Positions 1-13,115 are shown, counted from the first letter of the stretch. The stretch is DNA of 64,000 nt from Selaginella tamariscina (GCA_003024785.1 PUQB01000098.1:179239-243238), one strand, 5' to 3'. Made by a program: numbers and translations. Notes: generated by a model not told the origin, from the letters alone.

Positions 1-80
1 ACAATAACGGCAGCCCAATGACTTCTCGATGAACACAAAAGAAACGATGGCAAAAAACTTTCCGAGCATATCGTGAGAAG

Positions 81-1940
81 TTGACAAAAAGATCGGCGTT
101 TTTAGCTAAGCCGAATCTCACAATCGAGCAGTACCATAAGTTATCGGCGGAATGGGACGCTGCGACACCAACCACTACAACAGCAAAATATGGGAGAAGT
201 TCAAACACATGCAATCCGTGTGGGAATCTCTTAGCGACCACAAAGAGCTACTGCAGGGAAATACACAATGTTAACTGGGTAAGCAAATTGTCTTGGCGGA
301 TTTATCTCGCCGGTATATTAATCTGTTTTTTTTCCAGAGAGTTGAAGAAATTGTAGCAGTTGATTTTGCCCAGGTGGGCGGGAAGGAAACATCCTTTTTG
401 ATGATGTTGATTTCTTGCCCCGAGGATAGATCTTTGCCAAATGGTTGGGGATTATGGAATCCTTTTAAAAAACACTGAAGAAGAAGCAGACAAGTGAAGG
501 GGAGCCCTCAGAGAAGTCTGCAAAGAAACCCAGTAAGACGCCGAAGGCTAAGTCTGTTCAATTACAAAGGATGTAGACAACGATTTCAAGCTCACATGGT
601 TGAAGCCTTTAAATGGAACAACGATGGAGGAGATGGAAGTCTTGGCTGATTTGGTGATTGATGGCAAACTACATTAACAACAGCAGCCCACCTCTCCTTT
701 TCATCTCAAGGCAATGGAGTTGAAGACGGTCAGGCACTTCAAGGAGTGGTTGGGAATACACTGCCACAAACTGGGTTGGACCTGGCCTCAACATACGAAG
801 AGGTCAGCAAATATTTGCATGTGAAACGATGATATGCTTGTCAATGGGTGAATCAATCGGAAGATCTAGGCAAGAATCTATTGCACGCCAACGCCAAAAA
901 GAGAACATTGCGATGACGCCTTCTCTTATGGCAGTCCTTAGGAGCGAAGAACCGAGTTGAACCTTATAAAGAGGATGCTACGAATCACGACAAGCCCTAC
1001 AGATGTTTGTTGTCGGATTCAGAGATTTTATGGGGTAACATCACTTTGCAGGAAACCGTTTCAATTGTTCATGATGGATCGATGGGTGTCAAAAAATCTT
1101 TCGACATATAGGGCACTAGAGGATTGGTGAGGAAACTTAGCCATGCAAGCATGTGTAGAGAAGGTATTTATTATTGAATTCATACTTGCACTCTTAACTG
1201 ATACCTACGTTTTCAGATATTTATTTTTTCATTTTTGCTCATGTCACCGATACTTTTACCTTCGCCTTCGCCAAGAAGAATAGACATCGTTGGACAGGAT
1301 TTTATATGAACGATGCTTATCCCAAGTGCATTGATATGGTTGTTCACTTAGTTGTTAGGAATGTGCCAAACAATTTTAACTTCCAAATGACTGGCCAGGC
1401 ATCTGTTTGCACTCCAACGGCCCTGAACCTCCATCTGATGTATATTCGGCAATGTACGTTATCCAAACATCACAAGTCAAGCGGCACGGAGCATCGTCAA
1501 CTTGATTAGGGGTCCTCACAGTGATGCGTGGGTTTTTGACTACTGCACTAGGGGGTCCGTCTTGAAGGAGTGTTACCTTCGGATACATGTGTGTTTGCCG
1601 TTGAAAAGGATAAGACCATGGTTGAGGACCTGAACAAGTGGATAGAGAGGTTCTCAACTGACTACCCCAACAAACCCATAGGAGTATTTGGAAAGTTCCC
1701 TCCGATAAGTGCGATAGCTCTGAAGACGAATCTGGTTCAATGTCGGAGTCTGAGGACGAACTTCAATCAGATATTAGACCGGAAGTTATCTCGAGGAGTA
1801 CAGAACATTCACACACTCCATTACCCATGGAAACATCAATAGAAGATACAGAAGATCATGAACCATCTCACAAGCGGCTTAGACCTTCTTCGCCTCACTC
1901 AGAAGGTAATAGCGAAGAAGAATTGTTAATGAGTTCTTAG
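81..1940 (+). pseudogene. Decayed gene, possibly methyltransferase-like, with acidic C-terminal tail
   Basis: Several protein-like stretches lie in changing plus frames with no single open frame. They include one ending SVWESLSDHKELLQGN (about 150-270), a Lys-rich linker (about 480-570), ELKTVRHFKEWLGIHCHKLG (about 720-780), DAWVFDYCTRGSVLKE (about 1527-1575), CVFAVEKDKTMVEDLNKWI (about 1585-1645), and an acidic Ser-rich tail starting SESEDELQSD and stopping at 1938-1940. AATAAA at 2009-2014 fits a polyadenylation signal. The block around 1527-1645 is reminiscent of motif I of SAM-dependent methyltransferases, but that is a guess from shape, not a family assignment. The DAWVF and CVFAV frames would join if one T were added to the TT at 1573-1574. 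An intron may run from about 275 to 332 (poly-T then CAG). I do not recognise the protein with confidence. Confidence 0.35.
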
Positions 1941-2406
1941 AGTGACGAATAGTTGTAAATGAGTGTAACATAAGGCATTTTTGTATATTTCTTTATATTT
2001 GTACAGAAAATAAATTCTCAAGGATTAATGAAGCTTTTAGTTCAAACATGGGTCACACATTAACAAGGTAAATAATATACCTTGATAATTTAAGGTCAGC
2101 TAATTATCATTTTGCAGATGTAATGAAATAGTTGAGAACATGGATTTTCAGCATTGCCATGAGGTAAGAGAGGGGTTTGGAAATTTCTTGTGCCACATGT
2201 CAGAATGACAGAGTTCATGCAGGAAATGGATAATAATGCAGCTCAAAACATCGTTACCATGGGGCCACTTCAGTTTTTTCATCATCATTTTATTGGCTTC
2301 AGTTCCGAAATCAATTTCTTCAGCCATGCAATATCTGAATCTTGTAAGGATGATGTACAATTAAATGATAAAGGGATAGGCAACGATATAGTGTCAACGG
2401 ATAAAT

Positions 2407-3063
2407 GTGAAAGGGAGCAAACAAGTGATTTGCAAAGTATTCAAGAGGCAACGCTACCCTTATTACCATGGCCATATTGTGTTGTTGGATGTCAATGGTG
2501 TTCTGCTTCATCGACAAAGGCCCGAGGATAGAAAAAAGAAATCAAACAAGGAGATTTCATTCCTTGTCATGGTAAATTTCGATATGATATTATTTTTCGT
2601 CCAGGGTTGGATCGTCTCTTTCAAAAGCTTAAGGAGATGGGTGCGCTTGTGGGGATTTGGTCATGCATGCAGATTCACAACTTAACACGCTGTTGAATTT
2701 GCTTAAGAAACATTGTAGTGTTGCAGAAGAGGTGATTCGTAAAGATTGGATTTTTGACCACGAATATGTTATAAACCTCTCGAATTTCACAATATAAGAA
2801 AGGAAAGCAAGCCATAAGAATGAAAGATTAATTGGGCTTCATGGGGAGATCAGTCTTAAGGATAATGAAGAACACACATATCTTAGTGTAGACGACTCTC
2901 CTCAGAAGGCTATGCTCAACCAAAACATTGCTTGTATCATATCACTTTCGATCCATATTCTGATACCAATACATGGATGAGCTAGTGAACTACTTGGATA
3001 TGCCTCAAAAGAAGAATCTCGAAAACTTTTGTGAGCAGTATCCACCCGTATCAAACATTTCCT
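2407..3063 (+). pseudogene. FCP1/NIF-type HAD phosphatase-like gene, broken by frameshifts
   Basis: The HAD-superfamily signposts of FCP1/NLI-interacting-factor phosphatases appear in order on the plus strand but in different frames. Motif I is LLDVNGVLLHR (about 2482-2514), with Asn at the second acidic position. The conserved segment RPGLDRLFQKLKEMGALVG starts at 2598. Then come LNTLLNLLKKHC (about 2682-2718), the acidic motif VDDSPQKAMLNQ (about 2889-2925), FDPYSDTNTWM (about 2949) and MDELVNYLDMPQ (2972-3007). The frame breaks between motif I and RPGLD at a run of five T (2593-2597), again near 2680, and around 2925-2972. Family members in plants are often uncharacterised Asp-based phosphatases. 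No intact start was found. Introns may account for some breaks, but the motifs adjoin so tightly that single-base losses fit better. Confidence 0.6.
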
Positions 3064-3161
3064 GAAGCTTTTCTTTCTCGTGATTTTGAATTTTATAAAA
3101 TGAAGGATAGCAACCGGCGCTTTATAATATTATTCTTAAGGAACGTCATTTTTAGATGAGC

Positions 3162-4101
3162 CTTTATGCAGACCTTTCTTATCACATCTTATGTATTAAC
3201 AAGGATGGCAACTCCAATTGCATTCGTGAGAGTGTTAGGTGGTGGCAACAACATCAAGATATTGACCAAAATGATTTGATTAATCCGGAGAGTGATGATT
3301 TAGACAAAATGAGGAGATTTCTCTGTATGGTTAAGGAAGAAAGTATTTATAAAAATTAACATGTTGATAAGAAATGATTTCATTTGTAATTATGTTTGAT
3401 AGTATTTTTAATTATTGTAAACTAAGAATAATATGAATATTCTAAGATATTTTAGGAATATTCCTTACTAAGTAAGGTTATTGAAGGATTAATGTTAATT
3501 AATTAATATTTAAGGCTTAATTATATTAATTAAATAATTAATTAATAATTAAAACTTAAGTATTAATTAGTAATTTATTTTATATTCCCATTTTCACGTA
3601 TCATGCCCACTTTAGTTACAACGTGCATCTTTATGCAGTCCTGTTCTTATCATAAATTATATATTAACAATGATGGCAACTCCTAACTGCATTTGTGAGA
3701 GTGTTAGGTGGTGGCAATAACATAAAGATATTGACCAACATGATTTGATTAATCTGGAGAGTGATGATTTAAACAAAATGAGGAGATTTTTGTGTATGGT
3801 TAAGAAAAAATATTTATAAATAGATTAACATATTGATAAGGAAATGATTTCATTTGTAATTATGTTTAATAGTATTTTTTAATTATTGTAAACTATTTTT
3901 AAAACAAAGAATAATATGAATATTCTAAGATATTTTAAAATATTCCTTATTAAGTTATTAAAAAGATTAATTTGTTAATTAATTAATATTTATGACTTAA
4001 TTATATATTAATTAAATAATTAATTAATAATTAAAACTTAAGTATTAATTATTTTATATTCTCATTTTCATATATTATGCACATTTTAGTTAGAACGTGC
4101 A
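3162..4101 (+). repeat. Tandem duplication (about 467 + 473 bp) ending in transposon terminal repeats
   Basis: Unit 1 (3162-3628) and unit 2 (3629-4101) share a 5' part that is protein-like in unit 1 (a 67-residue ORF, 3156-3359, ending in EESIYKN), then AT-rich sequence. Each ends in the same terminal motif, TTTAGTTACAACGTGCA or a close variant (ends at 3627 and 4101). In unit 2 the ORF is disrupted. The terminal motif is the right end of the TIR family seen complete at 39376-39607. The repeats look like two nested or tandem 3' ends of a mobile element. Confidence 0.7.
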
Positions 4102-4129
4102 TTATATGCAATGATTTGTAAAGTACATG

Positions 4130-4556
4130 GAACGTCTTTGCTTTTGGCCAAATCACTATGGCTACCTCATCGAGCTGTTTTATGGGCCTCGCCACCTCTT
4201 TTCTCATGTCAAACAGCCATGTCCCGAACCGCACCCATTTTTCATTTGTTGATATCCAAATCTTGTTTGTGTATCCAAATTGATTCAATACACAAAGATG
4301 AAGTTCTAGAAACTCACAACCACGTAGAAGGTCTGCCACAAGTCGATCGTGGTGCCTCAAAGTTGCAAAACTCGATCTGGTATTTACATGCCAGTGGGAT
4401 GGCAAGCTTTTTCCCTTTCTTGGCCCATGACAACAACAATGATTGCACACGAGATGCAGTTGCCCTGAACAAAGGAACATCGTATGCACATTCGTTTGCC
4501 TCTGATGTCTTTGGTATATCAGCCCACAGCTCCTTAAGCAGTTGCCTTGTGTTCAT
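4130..4556 (-). pseudogene. Unrecognised minus-strand coding remnant with one frameshift
   Basis: Reading from 4556 downward, an 80-residue frame starts MNTRQLLKELWADIPKTSEA and ends at about 4314. A second frame overlapping it continues GCEFLELHLCVLNQFGYTNK to about 4130. Together they look like one protein with a one-base break near 4320. The plus strand is also open (4111-4596), but its composition is less protein-like. No family is recognised and no promoter is visible. A spurious overlap of open frames cannot be excluded. Confidence 0.25.
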
Positions 4557-4895
4557 TTATACAGTGTGCTGGTGGAAAAGAAACACCTTGTGTTAAATTA
4601 TTTACTTGTTTTCCCTCTTTTATTTCATTGTTCAATGTGTTTAACACACCCCAGTATTGATGTGCTAAAAATTAGTCATACACACACTGACCTGGAAATT
4701 CACTCAAGAATTAAGCCTTGAGGTAAAACACAATCCAAAATTATTATAAAGCCCTAGGAAAGCAAGGCCTTATATATCATGAACCCCACGCACGTGCACG
4801 TGCACATGTACATGCCGCCGCTGATCCATTGACTTGAGTTCTTCACGTGCATGCTGAGGTAAACTCGATCGCCCTTGTACATGTATATATATAAG
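4550..4895. repeat. Direct repeat, copy 1 (partner 5425-5735)
   Basis: This stretch, from ATAGTGTGCTGGTGGAAAA-like sequence through GCCCTAGGAAAGCAAGGCC to the TGACTTGAGTTCTTCACGTG region, recurs at 5425-5735 with small indels. It contains a run of ACGTG cores near 4790-4806. No coding capacity was seen. The two copies are separated by about 530 bp holding an (AT)n(AG)n microsatellite at about 4909-4973. Confidence 0.8.
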
Positions 4896-4906
4896 TGCTT
4901 AAGCCA

Positions 4907-4908
<2 letters not shown>

Positions 4909-4973
<65 letters not shown>
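4909..4973. repeat. (AT)n(AG)n compound microsatellite
   Basis: About 32 bases of AT repeats are followed directly by about 30 bases of AG repeats. Similar tracts occur throughout the window, for example in introns of the BEACH gene. Confidence 0.95.
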
Positions 4974-4976
<3 letters not shown>

Positions 4977-5424
4977 GGTGTGCAGTCAAAGTTTTGGGGC
5001 ACACTTATATTTTAAAGGAGGTGAACATCAAAGGCTTAACTAAGTTTACATATTTGTTTAATATGTTAGTTCATAATATATATGTCTCACACGCATACAT
5101 ACTAATAGAAATATTAATTATGTGCCACAACATGCAAGAACACCACTGAGGATACACGTGTACATTATTGAATATGAAAATAATGCAAGCGTTTGCATAA
5201 ACTCACATACATGGACACCTTTATCTGTGAATGGTTATTATTACTTTATTTGTACTGTTCACTTTATAATAAGCAAACATTAAGGTGGTTTGATTTAGAT
5301 TAAAAATTAATGTTTATCTAAGGTTCAAATTGATGGAATTCCAAGGAAGACTAGTGATTGGACGAGTGTGAAGCATCTAAGGGTTATCAAGATTGAATTG
5401 CAAAGTGAAAGTCTATGTGTGTCC

Positions 5425-5735
5425 ATTTATATAGTGTGCTGGTGGAAAATAAACATCTTGTGTTAGATTATTTACTTGTTTTCCCTCTTTTATTTCATTG
5501 TATTGATGTGTTAAAAATTAGTCATACACACACATTGATCTGGAAATTCACTTAAAAATTAACTTCCTTAACCAGCCTTGAGGTAAAACACAAGCCAAAA
5601 ATATTATAAAGCCCTAGGAAAGCAAGGCCTTATATACCATGAACCCCACGCACGTGCAGTGTACGTGTATCCATTGACTTGAGTTCTTCACATGCATGCT
5701 GATGTGAGTTAGATCACGCCCTTGTGCATGTATAT
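5425..5735. repeat. Direct repeat, copy 2 (partner 4550-4895)
   Basis: Same sequence as 4550-4895 with scattered substitutions and indels. The CACGTG-rich part is shortened. It is followed by AT-rich sequence that leads into the left arm of the long inverted repeat. Confidence 0.8.
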
Positions 5736-5779
5736 ATATTATATATATATATATATATTATGTATGTATGTTTATACAG

Positions 5780-6540
5780 TCTTCGACAAAGAATTTATTA
5801 TTGAGATTCAAAACATGTTGAACTCATATTATAATGTTAACAAATTAACACATCTTGTGTTTACATTCTTAAGATTTTCATTATGGTAAATAATAACTTA
5901 ATTGACTTCTCATGCCTTTGTATAGGTGTCAAAGAATGATGAAAGTTGAATGAAAATAAAATATTAATAAATTTTAAATTTTATATGTAAAGAAAGAAGA
6001 CTAAGAATTAAAAAAATTAGAGACATTAACCTATTTTAATGAAAACTTCAACAGAAAAACATTATAATATATAAAATTCTTATTATATTCATATAAATTA
6101 ATATGTTAAATAAGTAACTATGAATGTAATCAGAAAAGAGTAACTAACTTTGTTCACAAAATAATTTGACTTAAAAGTAATAACCATTTTATCTTTACGT
6201 TCTTTATTTATTAATTTTGGTAATGATACAAATGATTAAGACTTGAATAAATTTTATTGATCAGACTTAAGATTTTCTAATAAAAAAATAAAGTAAAATC
6301 ATCGAGATAATGTGTCTTGTTGTAACCCTAAAATTGAATTATGTCGCTATTTTAAATAATCAGTTATCATAGTTAAAGTATAATATATTCTTTATATTTA
6401 CATCACTAGTTATAAAAATTGATTTCAACTTGTCATAAATAATTTGATATAGCTATGATTATAAATAATAATGTATTCTATAGTCATTCACAAAAGATAT
6501 AAAGATTCAGTACGCGGTTTGAATGAGAACTTAAATCTTT
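5780..6540. repeat. Left arm of a long diverged inverted repeat
   Basis: The plus strand here matches the reverse complement of about 9670-10540. Examples are AGAAAGAAGACTAAGAATTA (about 5990), ACATTATAATATATAAA (about 6060), TTTGACTTAAAAGTAATAAC (about 6165), and CAACTTGTCATAAATAAT (about 6427). The arms differ by many substitutions and short gaps. They enclose about 3.1 kb including a decayed coding region. No precise termini or target duplication could be fixed because both outer ends fade into AT repeats. Confidence 0.7.
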
Positions 6541-7560
6541 TATGTGTTTAGCAAATTAAAAATTCTACAAATAATCATATAATGTAATTAAAACCTTAAT
6601 AGATTGTTAATTATTATTAATTATTAAAATATGTTAATATGATACTAATATGATGCTAATACCAAGAGTTATTTACAAAGTTACATTCATGACAAGGCAT
6701 AAGACTTAATGAACATAATAAATCATTACAATTCTACTTTAACATGTGAAATAATATCCATGTTACAATATGAAGTAAATAAATCTAATTTGGTTACTGC
6801 CCCAAACACTTGAGATGTTTAAATAGCAACTAATAAGAACCTTCATTTACTTAAAACAAATCTAAAATCAATGTTAATTAAAGTGATAAAAGACAATTAT
6901 GATAATTCAATATATCAAAAGATAATAGGCATTTGAAGAAGTGTTTTGCTCAATGGGTATTCAAAAAGATACTTATTAGTTTTATAATATTGATAATTAA
7001 AAAACTTTTTGAAGTCTAACACCTCAGTCATAAGCAAAGCACAACTTTTTTTGGAGATGCAATTTTTAAAAAGATCCATCATATACGGTATGGTTAGTCT
7101 TTTCATAACCATTCAATCTTTTTGTATGGTTTATCCGTGTGATTTTTCATAATAAATCACACACTTGAATTCACACATATTCATCTCAAAAACCACACAA
7201 TGAAATTGATTATTGCCTATATTATAAACCATATGTTAAAACACTCAAAAAGTTATTAAAACAACTGTTTGTTATGTCTAAAAAAACAATGTATTTTACC
7301 TATGTGGTCATTTTAATATGGTTAGTTTCTTTATGACCACTAAATGTTTTGCATATGGTTTTTTATTAGAAATCTAACTCATTAGTTCCTTATTCATTTT
7401 ATTTTAAATGTGGTCAAAATTCATTATATAATTTATTTTGAACCTTAGTAGGTTTTTCAGGTCAACGGTTTTTTGAAATGAGTATGTATGACTTATAGTG
7501 TATGGGTTTTTATAAAAAAAAAACTACACACAAACATTTAGTGGTAAGAGGACAAGAGCA
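6541..7560. other. AT-rich stretch, no gene seen
   Basis: About 1 kb inside the inverted repeat. Only short open frames occur on both strands and none is protein-like. No RNA gene or clear repeat was recognised. Confidence 0.6.
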
Positions 7561-7587
7561 AGAGAGGAAGATAGAAAATCTTGTACT

Positions 7588-9000
7588 TTGGTAATTAGTT
7601 CATCAAAACGGCGAGATGGTTTAACATATTCTGAGTTGGATTTTAATAATAACAATACGGAAGGACAACCCATATTTGAAGAGGTTCCTTGCATTAGTCC
7701 AATTATAAAAAAAAAGTCGATTCATGAGTTGCAGATCTTCCCCTGCAAGTTTTGGCAAAAGGGTCAAGATGGATCTTACATTTTCTGCAAATGTTACTAG
7801 CATTTTCATGATTAACTACTGCAAAAAGAAGTGTTGTCAAATGGCAAACTAAAATAAAATTACCCAATGTAGACATGTCTTTTGTATGCTCACTCAAAAG
7901 CAAAGGCATGAGTTTGTATATGCTGCATTAACTGGGTGTATTAATGGAATGGCCTTGGACACATGTTATCAGAGTACATCTATGGTATTTAATAAAGTGG
8001 CCATTGCTTCAAAGCTTGGTACACTATATACAGGATCTCAAAGACCACGTTCTACCGTTGAAGAGATGAGTGCTAGATGGAGCGCAAACCTCAGTACATG
8101 GGAACACTCGCTTGGTTAAAACATGTTTTCACATTATAACAGCCATAGAGATGGAATATATAAAAGAGGGGAGTGATTCTTTAGTTAGTCACCTTGTGCC
8201 GTTATAATTCTTTTTCTTTATAAGAGATGGATACTTATTATGCAATATAAGTTACGGCCATCAGAGCATGAGTGGTTACCGAAAGAGGGCTTAATGCTTT
8301 TCAAAAATAGAGAGGATGGACAGCCACTTCTCTTATAATGACAATCAGACCCTATTCCATTGAGTGTCCAGCTCAAGGAACAAGAGGTTATTATTGATGA
8401 CATTAAAAAATATGTGGCATGGATTTAAAAATTGATGCTAAAGAATTCTGATAAGGCAATTGGTTATTCAGAATTATATAAGCATGTGGTTAACTATTGA
8501 GAGACTATGATTCGAGAGTTATAAGGGCCTACTGTCACAAGTACAGAATTATAACACCCTTTTGACCTAAAACAAGGTGGCAAGAGGAGATTGAAATAAC
8601 ATTACTGAGCACATACAACATAGAAGCCAATAGTGATGTGGAAGTGCAAACCCCACACTTTGTTGAATAAAAGAACAAAAAACCTAAAGCATACTTTGAT
8701 TGCTGTAAAGATCTTCAAAAATTAATGATGTTCCTCATTACTCCAGATGTGTCATATAATTAGCCTATTTGGATGGGCATATTATCGACATACCTAAAGT
8801 AATCACAAAAGAAGTATTATTAAAGTTGCATGGTTCAAACTATAAAAAAGGCGACATGAGAAGGAGAGCGAAAGATATAATAGATGCCTAGAAAACATAG
8901 TCTAATGTTAAATCTATTCGATATGGGTGGATGTCAAGAAGCATTGATAAAGTCACGATTAATAAAACTGCAAGAGAATGTATATTTTCTGAAGCTTAAA
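7588..9000 (+). pseudogene. Decayed unrecognised gene inside the inverted repeat
   Basis: Protein-like pieces follow each other on the plus strand. They are RRDGLTYSELDFNNN (from about 7605), FPCKFWQKGQDGSYIFCKCY (to 7797), a 77-residue frame containing KQRHEFVYAALTGCINGMAL (7886-8119), KLRPSEHEWLPKEGLMLFKN (about 8250-8310), and ITKEVLLKLHGSNYKKGDMR (about 8802-8862). Many stops and shifts separate them. I do not recognise the family. The position between two arms of an inverted repeat suggests the cargo or transposase of a dead DNA element, but no catalytic motif is visible. Confidence 0.35.
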
Positions 9001-9352
9001 GCAATTACAAAATTATAAAAATATGTATATTTAATATTCATAATTATTATAAACTCTTTAATAATAGTACCAAATTGTTTATTAACTATATAAATTTATA
9101 AAAAGATATGGAAGATTGACTATATTATTATAGGATTTTGTATATTATATATATTATTATTAGTACAAATTTTTAATAATGTTATATTTAAATATTAATA
9201 TTTTAATAACAACATCAATATTTATATAATGTACCTCTTATGCTCTTCTTTAATTTTTATATTAGGCCCATATAATCTTAAATATAATATATTATATAAT
9301 TTAATACCTTTTATTTTTATAATGTTATTAATTTTTGGTCCATGAAGGCTAA

Positions 9353-9513
9353 GGGTCGATTACAAAAAAAAGGATATTCTAAAAATATTTTGTTTTCAAA
9401 TATATATTTAAAGAATATTCTTTTAATATTAGAAAATACTAATTAAATAACTAAAATTACTAATTATTAATAAATAGGACTATTAATCATGCCCATTTTA
9501 GTTACAACATGTA
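9353..9513 (-). mobile_element. Left end of TIR element family (reverse orientation)
   Basis: The reverse complement matches 37476-37640 over its length: a terminal motif resembling TTGTAACTAAAATGGGCATG, then a shared AT-rich interior ending near a GGTCGA sequence. Only one terminus is present, so this is a truncated or fragmentary copy. Confidence 0.6.
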
Positions 9514-9669
9514 TAAATAGTAAACAAGTCGGATTTAAATAGTAAATAAACTACACCCATGTTGGAATATTCATGGTCTGAATGTTGGAATGTTCATAGT
9601 CTGAATATTCATGGTCTGAATGTTAGAATTATAACATCTGTTTGTAGACGATGAACCTAATAATTACAC

Positions 9670-10540
9670 CCGTCTCAGTTCAAACCACTTACTAAATTGG
9701 CATTAACAAATCTAATAAATTAACTTATATCTTAAAGAATAAGGATCTTGTGTGAATGACAATGGAATACATCGTTACTTATGATCTTGGTTATATAAAA
9801 TTATTTATGACAAGTTGAAATGTGATGTAGATATAGAGAGTATATACTTGAACTATCAAGAAAAATTCTATTATAAACAAATGTAGAATAATTATTTGAA
9901 TTTTATATAATTATATAACTATTAATTATTAAATACATTTATTAACATTTTTATATATAGTTAGAGAAAGATGACTTGAATTTGACAAAAGAATATAGTG
10001 TATCTAGGTGATTTTATTTTTTTTGGATCAGGAAATCCCAACTCTGATCAATAAAATGAAGAATAAAAACCCTAAATATGAAGTGGTTATTACATTTAAG
10101 TCAAACTATTTTTGGTTACTCTTTCACGATTATACGGAGCTTACATCCAAAATAATTACTTATTTAATAAATTAATTTATATAAATATAATAAGATTTAT
10201 AAATTATAATGTTTTTCTATTGAATTTTTTTTATTAAATCAAGAAAGTAAAAGAGATTCTAAATACCACGACATGGTAATAATTAGTATCAATTTAATTC
10301 TTAGTCTTCTTTCTCTATAAATAAAATTCAGAGTTTATTATTATTATTTTTTAACTCAACTTCCATAATCCACGTCCACATTCGCATCAAAATAACATAT
10401 ATCAATTTATATATATTCATTGCGAGAGTAAGTGTATTGTTTTTGTATTTTGACGCTCTACAACGTTAATTAGGTTATTATCTATTACAGCGACAATTCT
10501 TATTTGAATTTGAACACAAGAGGAGGTTTTAAATCTCAAT
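9670..10540. repeat. Right arm of the long inverted repeat
   Basis: Reverse-complement partner of 5780-6540. It contains about 100 bases near the inner end (9690-9790) that are absent or deleted in the left arm. The outer end abuts an (AT)n tract at 10560. Confidence 0.7.
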
Positions 10541-11690
10541 AAGATGGTCCTTGTTCAATAATATATATATATATATATATAATATGAAAGTTACATGTAT
10601 GACATGAATATCAACAAATTAACTAGTTCATGATGCATGTATGTATATCCTTTGTCGTGGTGAAAAATTTACCCATAATACTTTCATTATATACATACAT
10701 AGCCTAGAGTTTTCAAATCTGAACTGGAATGGGCCCTTTAATTCTAATAGTTTTTAAGAGGGATTTAGGATGTATTATTATTATGATTAATAGTTTTTAG
10801 GAGAAGATGTATTATTATTATTATGACATAGGAAAGGAAAATAAAAATTAAACATAAATTTCTTGTGAATTAAAATGTAAATTTCTTTAGTTAATGTATT
10901 TTTAATTAATATATTTTCTTATTTAAATATATATGTAAATGAGTTTTAGTGCATGTTACTCAAAAAACCTTTTAAAATTAAAGAAAATATTAATTTCCCT
11001 TCAATTTTTAATATACGTACGTAACAGGTCTCCTTCTGCAAGTATGTTTAATACTTATACATACGAACACTTGATTAATAAAAATAAATTCATACAAGTG
11101 CATACGCACGCACACATATATAGACTTTATTTTTAAATAGTTCATTTTTGAAATAATTGTATAAAAAATAAATCGTTCGGTGCTAAATAATTTCATAAGC
11201 CAGTTCTGTGATGTGTTCTTTCTTAATTTAATTTTCAGGATAATTAATTAATGTTAAATATACGATGTTGTGTTTTTATTTTATCACTTTATCAATTTTA
11301 ATTAAATTACGTCCTAATTCAGTTCAAACAATTTCATTCTTATTTTTTACCTATTTCAATTTACTTAGTTTTTATTTAGAACATATGTAATTAGGGTTTA
11401 ATAATTAGGGCTTATTGCCACATTCAAGAGCGGGCGCAATAAGCGAGGGAGAAGCAGGTAGTATGATAGATTATTGCGTAGATCCATATATATTTCAACT
11501 AATTCCATTTCCCTCTTTAATTTGATTGCAATATTTGTATGTATTACATTTGTGTGTATATGTTTATATACCTATACATACATACATATATATGTATATG
11601 TGTGTCTTGAAAGCTAAAATTTGCCTATTTCTTAGGCATATTATACTGTAAGTAAGTTTAAGGAACTAAGTAGTTTCTTGTTTTTTAGGG
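10541..11690. other. AT-rich intergenic region upstream of the BEACH gene
   Basis: No supported ORF. A GC-richer patch at about 11420-11457 ends in CAG followed by GTAGTA (donor at 11458). It could be a noncoding first exon of the BEACH gene, spliced to the acceptor just before 11699. No clear TATA box was fixed. Confidence 0.4.
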
Positions 11691-11699
11691 ATATGCAGT

Positions 11700-12599
11700 A
11701 TGTGGACAGATAGTTCAGGTAAATCTGCCAAGAGGTTCACATACCTTTTACTACAAGACGGAGAACACTACATACAGGATTGGATTGCTACATGTAAACC
11801 ACCATCAACTTCATGCAGATTCCAAGCGCATTCATGGTAACAAATAGACATAGACATAGACATATAATAATATACGGATAACATAAGTACCTATATACAT
11901 ATGCATGTAACACGTGTGTATGTGTATGTGTATGTGTACGCACTTATATACAAGTGATTATTTTTATTGATTGGTTTTGCTAGGCTACAACGAGCTATGT
12001 TCAGAGGCCGTCTTCGACTGTGTTCAAAGTCTATATTTTTGAACCCGATGATATTGCAATACCAATTTTCATGTTTCCTCTGAACAAGGTAAACACAATA
12101 GAATGTGTGTGTGGGTGTTTTGCGAAATTATATTATTAGATAGCATGGTACACTAGGAGAAAAGATAGTAGTATATATAAGCCTAGTCAGATATACATGT
12201 CATAATATATTGTATAGGTGAGCAGAATAGAGCAGTTTTCCGAGAGCCATACAAATACGAGCAAGGGCCTCACAGTGGGGTTTGTTGTGGAGGTTTCACT
12301 GTTTGTGAAAATGAAGAAGTACGGCAAACATGTTCCATACGAGTTTGATAAGTCAGAAGGAATTTGGTGGTTTTCTTTGGATTACGCCCCTGTTCAACAG
12401 GTGTGTGTGCGCTATATTTTCATGTGTTATATTTGTACTTATGGATATATGTGAGTATGCATATATTTAATATATTTAGTATTTATGTGTAAACTGTGGG
12501 TGATCTGTGTGTGTGTGTTCGCAGCTATGCATGTATGTATTTGCCTCTTGAGCATATGTTTATTTGCAGTCAGGTAAACTGATATATATATATATTATA

Positions 12600-12635
<36 letters not shown>

Positions 12636-12925
12636 TGTATAGACACACACACGTAAAATGTACCTATTCATGTATCTACATGGTAAGAACTAAATATAAA
12701 CCGTACGTGTATGTAAACCAATGTTTACAGTTTCTTCAGCAAGCACAATCCCTGTTATCGGTGAACTCACTGCCACCTCCAGAAAGAGATATGATCTTGC
12801 GAAATACCGCTGCTCAGAAAGAAGCTCAAGCACAGTTTGACATTAGCCGTCTTGAAGATTATAATGAGGAAATTATATTCAATTATCCTGCAGCACAGGT
12901 AAACTATATAACGATTGTCTATATA

Positions 12926-12977
<52 letters not shown>

Positions 12978-13083
12978 CACACACACATTTTAAAGGAAAC
13001 AATTTGCAGGTGACTCCATTAGTTAGGGAGCCTGGTCGGTTAGTGCTTACAGCAAATCAGCTTTATTTTCAGGTCAGCATATG

Positions 13084-13115
<32 letters not shown>

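Noticed and set aside
4895-5149. Plus frame with Tyr-Ile and Arg-Glu repeats
   Set aside because: Translation of the (AT)n(AG)n microsatellite.
12767-12988. Minus-strand 73-codon frame
   Set aside because: It is a shadow of BEACH exon 4 plus a (CT)n microsatellite read as Arg-Glu repeats.
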